Shown piece after piece: positions 58,704 through 64,000 of a stretch of 64,000 nucleotides of DNA. The notes below the pieces were generated by a model. That model ran no database searches, had not been told where the DNA came from, and worked only from the letters and a program-made list of their open reading frames with translations. The position numbers were made by a program, and so were the translations under genes. The DNA is taken from positions 62,001 to 126,000 of the forward strand of contig NZ_DFQV01000033.1 in NCBI RefSeq assembly GCF_002377945.1. Reading direction: 5' to 3'. Position 1 is the first letter of the stretch. Every line of letters begins with the position of its first letter. Source of the stretch: Psychrobacter sp. UBA3480 (lineage in GTDB: Bacteria; Pseudomonadota; Gammaproteobacteria; Pseudomonadales; Moraxellaceae).

Positions 58704-59159
58704 TTACTTGCTTAGACTTGGTTTTATTTTACCTTTAGCCTTTGCTTTGGCGTCTTTTACACCAACCAATGGCATGCCAGCGCCTTGCCAGCCGCCAATA
58801 CCGCCATCTAAGCGATAGACACTATCTTTACCAATCATCTGAATCGCAGCGCCTGCTTGGACGCCCATGTCGCAGATAATAATCACTGGTTGCTCAATCG
58901 CGCGAATCTCTTCTAAGCGGTCTTTGAGGTCAGTGAACGGTATGTTACGGCTGCCTTGAATATAGCCTGATTCAAACTTCTTCTTAGCGCGAATATCGAT
59001 AAGTTGCGCGTTTTGAGAATTGACCATCATGCCAAGCGTGTTAGGCGATATCTTTCTACCGCTACGTTTGTTTTCAATCGTAAAAAACAGTATAGCAAGT
59101 ACGGCTAATATACCAAATAAAAACGGGTGGTTGCCCACAAATTCCAGCGCACGATCCAA
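58704..59159 (-). CDS. yibN: Membrane-anchored rhodanese-like protein (YibN type)
   Basis: 151 residues from a TTG at 59157-59159, chosen because GGAGG is correctly spaced before it and the product then begins LDRALEFVGNHPFL like YibN proteins. An in-frame ATG 51 nt further upstream would add 17 residues. One membrane helix (~13-29) and a rhodanese domain with the active-site loop CDMGVQAG (Cys96) follow. Sulfurtransferase activity is likely but the substrate is unknown. Upstream partner of grxC and secB as in E. coli. Confidence 0.88.
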   Translation of the reverse strand: MDRALEFVGNHPFLFGILAVLAILFFTIENKRSGRKISPNTLGMMVNSQNAQLIDIRAKKKFESGYIQGSRNIPFTDLKDRLEEIRAIEQPVIIICDMGVQAGAAIQMIGKDSVYRLDGGIGGWQGAGMPLVGVKDAKAKAKGKIKPSLSK

Positions 59160-59380
59160 ACCATACCTCCAAAAAAATAAGTGTTCTATTAAGCTGAGAA
59201 GACAGCCCAATGATATTGAACAAGGCGCTATTATACCGATAAGGCCATCTATAGTAAACGGGCGATGACATGGGCAATAATTAGGCGGTTATTGCACCTA
59301 TCTATGGATCTTCTCAGCCTAATAAAAATATCTACTCACAAGACCGCGTTTAATTAAGGCGGTCACTAACAAGCCAAATA

Positions 59381-60484
59381 TTAATAAGGCTTCGTATCTG
59401 CCTCTTCTCGTAGCGTAACGAGGTTTTCAACGCGGCGCTGCAATACCTCACCATCAGCTACTGCTTGCCATAGTGCGCAGCCTTTGCTGTTGTGAGTATG
59501 GCGACAGTCACGGAATTGGCAGTCACCGGCTAATGGTGCTAGCTCAACGAAGCCCGAAATAATATCATCAGGAGTAAGGTGCCAAATGCCATACTCACGA
59601 ATCCCTGGTGTATCGACGATACCGCCTTGGGTAAGGTCTTCTGGGTTAAATGGCAGCAGTCGACTTGTCGTCGTGGTGTGCTGACCGAGCTTAGAGTTTT
59701 GTGAGATGATGTTGACGCTCTGTCCAGAGTCAGGCAGTAGGGCGTTGATTAAACTGCTTTTGCCGACGCCAGATTGACCCGCGAAGATAACCAGCTTTTT
59801 ATCTATATAACGCTTTAGTTCATCAAGGCCTTCTTGCTCATCGCTCTCAGCGATATTTTCAGGGCAGTCGACCGAAGTTAGAACACTTTCATAACCAAGC
59901 GCGGCATACTGCGCCAATAGCTCATTGGTATCCACACCGTTTTCTGCTGCCAATAAGTCGGCTTTGTTGAGTACCAACAGTGGTTTGACCCCTGCATGAT
60001 GGCATACCACAAGATAGCGATCGATCAGCGTTGGCGCAGCGGCAGGCAATGGCGCAAAAACAATCGCCAAAATATCGACATTCGCGGCAACAGGTTTGAG
60101 CTTATGATAGCGGTCAGGACGAGAAACCAGCGATGTACGCGGTTTGACCGCTTCGATACGACCAAAGCCAGTATTAGAGTCAGCATTCCAGCGTACTTGA
60201 TCGCCAGCAGCTAGCATCGGTAGATTGGTACGCACATGACAGCGCCAGATATCATTTAGCTCAAGCGTTTGCCAAAACGGCTCAGGATCATCAGGGGCAA
60301 TCTCTGGCTGCTCAGGTATGACAGCTGGCAGGCTAGTGACTTGTACTTCTAGTTGCTTACCGTAATGCGCCATGACCACGCCATCCATCAAACTGTCATC
60401 AATACTATCTTGATTAGACAGTTGCTGCTTGTCGATGCGACGAATCTGTTGTTTAGTCAGTTTGCGTTGCCGGATTAATGCCAT
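59381..60484 (-). CDS. rsgA: Ribosome small-subunit-dependent GTPase RsgA
   Basis: 367 residues from ATG 60484 (MALIRQRKLTKQQ matches the usual basic N-terminus); a longer frame reaches back to 60640 but its first 52 residues look non-family. Order is OB-fold, then circularly permuted GTPase with NKAD before GQSGVGKSS and DTPG, then the zinc site CQFRDCRHTH with Cys. It checks late 30S maturation. The reduced N-terminus and length are normal. Divergent from orn, as in many gammaproteobacteria. Confidence 0.96.
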   Translation of the reverse strand: MALIRQRKLTKQQIRRIDKQQLSNQDSIDDSLMDGVVMAHYGKQLEVQVTSLPAVIPEQPEIAPDDPEPFWQTLELNDIWRCHVRTNLPMLAAGDQVRWNADSNTGFGRIEAVKPRTSLVSRPDRYHKLKPVAANVDILAIVFAPLPAAAPTLIDRYLVVCHHAGVKPLLVLNKADLLAAENGVDTNELLAQYAALGYESVLTSVDCPENIAESDEQEGLDELKRYIDKKLVIFAGQSGVGKSSLINALLPDSGQSVNIISQNSKLGQHTTTTSRLLPFNPEDLTQGGIVDTPGIREYGIWHLTPDDIISGFVELAPLAGDCQFRDCRHTHNSKGCALWQAVADGEVLQRRVENLVTLREEADTKPY

Positions 60485-60714
60485 GGGTTTTTGACCTATT
60501 ATAAAAATATTGCTAAGTGTAGCGTGAAAATTTGCTAACATACAGCCTAAAGCGTCTGCGTCAGACAGTGGTTTTGTAATATTTTGGCTGCTTGCTAGAT
60601 TTTTTGAATCAATCAGTGCATTACAATGCTGTCTGAACATGAGTATTCAACCGTAATACGTTTTGTAAATTATGTTTAAAACTGTCCCAAAATTTAATGA
60701 CCATAGGATATTGT

Positions 60715-61302
60715 ATGACTACCGGTGACCATCCCAACAAGATTAAAATCAAAAATCAAGGCAAAAAAGGGCTGGTGTGGATTGATTTAGAAATGACCGG
60801 ACTTGATACCTTAAACGATGAGATTATCGAGATTGCTACTGTCGTTACTGACGAAGATTTGAATGTACTTGCTGAAGGGCCTGTGTTTGCTATCAAGGTA
60901 TCAGATCAAGTCTTAAATAAGATGGATGACTGGAATACTAAGCAGCATGGTCAGTCAGGATTGGTCGATCGTGTACGTCGTAGTACGGTGACATTGGCAG
61001 AAGCCGAAGCGGAGACCATCAAGTTCCTAAACAAATGGGTTGATAGTGGCAAGTCGCCAATGTGCGGTAACTCTATCTGCCAAGATCGTCGATTTATGGC
61101 GCGCCAAATGCCAGAGCTTGAGCGATTCTTCCATTATCGCAATCTTGATGTGTCATCAATTAAAGAGCTTTGTTTCCGCTGGCGTCCTGATATCTTAAAG
61201 AATTTCGAAAAAGGTGGCAGTCATTTAGCCCTAGATGATATTCGTGACTCTATCCGTGAGCTAAAGCACTACCGTCAACATTTCTTTAAGTTAATACCTT
61301 AA
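60715..61302 (+). CDS. orn: Oligoribonuclease
   Basis: 195 residues from ATG 60715, which has AGGA 7 nt upstream (ATG 60697 would add 6 residues). DEDDh exonuclease: Asp24 and Glu26 in [19 protein letters not shown] with the third Asp, and [11 protein letters not shown] with the last His/Asp pair. It degrades 2-5 nt RNAs and pGpG. Confidence 0.97.
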   Translation: MTTGDHPNKIKIKNQGKKGLVWIDLEMTGLDTLNDEIIEIATVVTDEDLNVLAEGPVFAIKVSDQVLNKMDDWNTKQHGQSGLVDRVRRSTVTLAEAEAETIKFLNKWVDSGKSPMCGNSICQDRRFMARQMPELERFFHYRNLDVSSIKELCFRWRPDILKNFEKGGSHLALDDIRDSIRELKHYRQHFFKLIP

Positions 61303-61358
61303 ATAGCTAGCAAGCGATAAGCTATTTAAAAGTGTAGTCAAAGAATTGTAGTAAAAAA

Positions 61359-61395
61359 CAAAAGGGTCTGTTGATATTTCAACAGCCCCTTTTGT
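61359..61395. terminator. Bidirectional terminator between orn and lpxH
   Basis: AAAAGGG.CTGTTGA stem with its near-perfect complement (one mismatch) between convergent genes, with A and T tracts on the outer sides. Confidence 0.88.
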
Positions 61396-61420
61396 TTTCT
61401 AGATAGGTTCAACGATCAAG

Positions 61421-62305
61421 TCAAACAAGCATTGTAAACTCGAACAATCCAAACTCAGCAGCATTACTGCTTAAGTCGTTACTACTAAAACCGTCATTTG
61501 AATGCTCGTCGCCTGTTACTGCACCAATCACAGCACTGACTTTCGGCTGGCGTGTGTCGTTATCTATCAAGCGCCAGTCACCAAGCACGTAGCGCTTTTT
61601 ATCATCAGTCGCCTGATGAATGTCTGGACGATGAGTATGTCCGTGTAATAATGCATCGCTAGTAGTGATGGCTTGACGTACGGCTTTATCATTCACATCC
61701 ATGATATGGGCAGCTTTGTTCGCATTATTCTGTTGGCTTTTTTTGCGCATGTTGTCTGCGATGGCTAAGCGTTTTTCTAACGACTTATTGAGTAAATACC
61801 ATTGGGTTAATCGGTTACGCATGATTTTGCGAAAGAACTGATATTTTTTATCATCGGTACAGAGTGCATCACCGTGTTCTAAGCGGTAGTTCTGCTGACC
61901 AATAGGCAAAGTATATGGCTCGCTGATAAGCTCACCGCCGAATAGATTACAAAACGGCTGACCCAATAGAAAGTCACGGTTACCGTGCATGACCAATATC
62001 TCACAGCCATTGATACGTAGCTGTTTTAGCTTTGCAATCAATGGGGTTAGCCAATGCGTTATTTGTTCATCTTCTGATCTTTTCTCTTTTAATAGGGACA
62101 AATAGGTATCATCACCTAGCCACACCTCAAACCAATCACCCAATATAAAGAGGCGTTTGAGCGCAGGTAGGGCGAGACAGTCATCTAATAGCGCCAAAAA
62201 AGCCTGCACTAAGGCAGGCTCCTGAGGCGATAAATGCAAATCGCTAATCAATACTTGCCGCACTTGATGAGGGCGGGTCGTGATTAAGTGATTAAAACTT
62301 TGCAT
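61421..62305 (-). CDS. lpxH: UDP-2,3-diacylglucosamine diphosphatase
   Basis: 294 residues. Calcineurin-type metallophosphoesterase: SDLHLS, GDWFEVWLGDD, MHGNRDFLLG, HGDALCTDD and LHGHTHRPD are the metal-binding motifs of LpxH, which hydrolyses UDP-diacylglucosamine to lipid X in lipid A synthesis. About 50 residues longer than E. coli LpxH, mainly through a C-terminal Asn/Ser-rich tail. 123 nt after ppiB on the same strand, so the ppiB-lpxH pair may be co-transcribed. Confidence 0.95.
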   Translation of the reverse strand: MQSFNHLITTRPHQVRQVLISDLHLSPQEPALVQAFLALLDDCLALPALKRLFILGDWFEVWLGDDTYLSLLKEKRSEDEQITHWLTPLIAKLKQLRINGCEILVMHGNRDFLLGQPFCNLFGGELISEPYTLPIGQQNYRLEHGDALCTDDKKYQFFRKIMRNRLTQWYLLNKSLEKRLAIADNMRKKSQQNNANKAAHIMDVNDKAVRQAITTSDALLHGHTHRPDIHQATDDKKRYVLGDWRLIDNDTRQPKVSAVIGAVTGDEHSNDGFSSNDLSSNAAEFGLFEFTMLV

Positions 62306-62428
62306 TTATCTTGGTCCTCGTGACTTATCGTATAGCGAGCATGATTTAATAAACTCTATTAAATCATGCTCGCTCATTCACAGCTATCGCTAAGTAACTA
62401 TTACTGAATAGCTGCTATTGAATGACTA

Positions 62429-62944
62429 TTACTGAGTAATAATGGTTGCTGAGTTGATAACAACTGGCTCTTTTGGCACATCAGCATGCATGCCGAAACG
62501 ACCAGTTGGTACGCTGCGCATTTTTTCGATAACGTCCATACCGCTTGTTACTTTACCAAATACGGTGTAACCCCAACCTTGCATGTTTTTGCCAGAGTGG
62601 TTTAGGAAGTCGTTGTCTTTTACGTTGATGAAGAACTGGCTAGTCGCTGAATGCGGATCTTGGGTACGCGCCATTGCGATAGTACCTTTGTCATTTTTTA
62701 GACCGTTGTCCGCTTCGTTTTCGATAGGCGCATTGGTTGGTTTTTCATTCATCTCAGCGTCCATTCCGCCGCCTTGAATCATGAAACCATCAATGATGCG
62801 ATGGAAAATTGTACCGTCATACTGACCAGATTTTACGTAGTTTAAAAAGTTTTCTACAGTTTTTGGTGCTTTTTCTTCGTTGAGTTCGATAACGATCGCA
62901 CCCATATTAGTTTCAAGTTCTACTACTGGTGGCATGTCTACCAT
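62429..62944 (-). CDS. ppiB: Peptidyl-prolyl cis-trans isomerase (cyclophilin)
   Basis: 171 residues. [13 protein letters not shown] contains the catalytic Arg; [17 protein letters not shown] is the cyclophilin core motif. No signal peptide, so cytoplasmic. AGGAAT precedes the ATG. Confidence 0.97.
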   Translation of the reverse strand: MVDMPPVVELETNMGAIVIELNEEKAPKTVENFLNYVKSGQYDGTIFHRIIDGFMIQGGGMDAEMNEKPTNAPIENEADNGLKNDKGTIAMARTQDPHSATSQFFINVKDNDFLNHSGKNMQGWGYTVFGKVTSGMDVIEKMRSVPTGRFGMHADVPKEPVVINSATIITQ

Positions 62945-63256
62945 GGGATATTCCTTTTTGATTGCAGCGCCTTAAATAGCACTATTGTGAGTGGTGGTTA
63001 AAAAGTTACGGGTAGTCTAACGGCTTTTTTATCCCGTGTCATGTATCAGGCTGTTAATGCGTTTGCGAAACCTGATAGAATAACGCAACTTTACCCATTT
63101 TTGACAAATTTTGATAATGCGGTCGCACTATCTAGGTTTTTATATTCTCGCTTTATTTTAATATTCTCGTTTTATTTTAACACTTTAGTTTAAACGTTTC
63201 GTGATGCGTGATGGCACGCACCATGAACTGACAATTTGCGTTAGGAGCAATGCCCG
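62945..63256. other. Divergent intergenic region ppiB / glnS
   Basis: 312 bp with the expected promoters for both genes. A short tandem duplication of TATTCTCG(C/T)TTTATTTTAA occurs at about 63142-63178. No gene seen. Confidence 0.45.
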
Positions 63257-64000
63257 ATGAGTGATCACTCAAGCAACAATGCACAAAAAGACGAACCAAA
63301 AAACGATTTTATTCGTAATATCATTCGTGACGATGTCGATGCGCAAAGATACCAGCAAATTGTAACGCGCTTTCCGCCTGAGCCAAATGGCTACTTGCAT
63401 TTAGGTCACGTAAAATCTATCTGCTTAAACTTTGGTGTGGCCAAAGAGTTCGGCGGTGTGTGCAACCTGCGTTTTGATGACACCAACCCAACTGCTGAAA
63501 AGCAAGATTACATCGACAATATTAAGAACGATGTGCAGTGGTTAGGTTTTGAGTGGGCAGGCGAGGCGCATCATGCCTCAGGTTATTTCGATCAGCTACA
63601 TGCATGGGCAATCCAGTTGATTGAGCAAGGCGACGCTTATGTTGATTTGCAAACCCCTGAGCAAATCAAAGAAAACCGTGGTTCATTTAATGAAGCGGGA
63701 ACGCCTTCACCATATCGTGATGCCAGCGTTGAAGACAACCTAGCGCTTTTCAACGATATGAAAGACGGTAAATACGCTGAAGGAAAGGCTATCTTACGTG
63801 CCAAGATTGATATGGCCAGCCCAAATATGAACCTACGTGATCCTGTTATCTATCGCGTGATGCATCAAGCGCATCATCAGACTGGTGATAAATGGTGCAT
63901 CTATCCGATGTATGACTTTGCTCATCCACTCTCGGATGCGTTGGAAGGGATTACCCATTCATTATGTACGCTTGAGTTTGAAGATCATCGTCCATTCTAT
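63257..64000 (+). CDS. glnS: Glutaminyl-tRNA synthetase, 5' part (runs off right edge)
   Basis: 248 codons in the window, open to the right edge. [18 protein letters not shown] holds the HIGH motif; [18 protein letters not shown] and [20 protein letters not shown] are typical of GlnRS rather than GluRS. AGGAG precedes ATG 63257. Charges tRNA-Gln. Confidence 0.97.
   Translation, partial: MSDHSSNNAQKDEPKNDFIRNIIRDDVDAQRYQQIVTRFPPEPNGYLHLGHVKSICLNFGVAKEFGGVCNLRFDDTNPTAEKQDYIDNIKNDVQWLGFEWAGEAHHASGYFDQLHAWAIQLIEQGDAYVDLQTPEQIKENRGSFNEAGTPSPYRDASVEDNLALFNDMKDGKYAEGKAILRAKIDMASPNMNLRDPVIYRVMHQAHHQTGDKWCIYPMYDFAHPLSDALEGITHSLCTLEFEDHRPFY

Overview
The window looks like chromosome of a gammaproteobacterium of the Moraxellaceae, most probably Psychrobacter. 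This is inferred from gene content, protein style and moderate GC; no marker search was possible. About 60% is ordinary core genome: RND efflux, hemB, ispB, rplU-rpmA, lolA, scpAB, trpS, an LpxL-type acyltransferase, rplM-rpsI, rsmD, mrdA, ccmFGHI, adk, secB-grxC-rhodanese, rsgA, orn, lpxH, ppiB and the start of glnS. The first 27 kb is accessory and clearly AT-richer.

Layout. 1-8051: 3' part of a giant RTX protein with a serralysin-type zinc protease domain; it runs off the left edge. 8361-14673: a tandem mobility module of a small unknown protein and two very large tyrosine-recombinase-fold proteins. One recombinase keeps its Tyr nucleophile and the other has Phe there. 14893-17252: an unknown 469-aa protein, a small two-helix membrane protein and a membrane-protein gene broken by an in-frame TGA. 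17353-22712: a tightly overlapping four-gene operon of membrane protein, divergent sensor histidine kinase (1075 aa), stand-alone receiver and receiver-nucleoside phosphorylase fusion. The last three match the Detocs anti-phage architecture (DtcA, DtcB, DtcC). 22784-24230: tniQ and a 5'-truncated tniB, remnants of a Tn5053/Tn7-like transposon. 24505-26926: a second integration module (integrase, excisionase-like protein, two small proteins, divergent XRE regulator with an operator-rich intergenic region), lying just inside the 3' end of a tRNA-Val(GAC). From 27.2 kb the sequence is core genome.

How it fits together. The tRNA-Val 3' end is a plausible right boundary of an island built from at least three layers of mobile DNA: a tRNA-type integrase, a TniB/TniQ remnant and the large-recombinase module. 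Its cargo includes a probable phage-defence operon. In the Detocs model an infection signal activates the kinase, phosphate flows to the two receivers, the stand-alone receiver acts as a phosphate sink, and the phosphorylated fusion cleaves ATP. The extra membrane gene, whose stop overlaps the kinase start by 10 nt, is not part of the three-gene description as I know it and is the most interesting novelty here.

In the core region, operons with visible logic are the RND efflux operon (adaptor, pump, outer-membrane channel), rplU-rpmA, scpA-scpB, rplM-rpsI, ccmF-ccmG-ccmH-ccmI (overlapping or 1-nt gaps), and the secB/grxC/rhodanese cluster. Many convergent gene pairs are separated by clear Rho-independent terminators.
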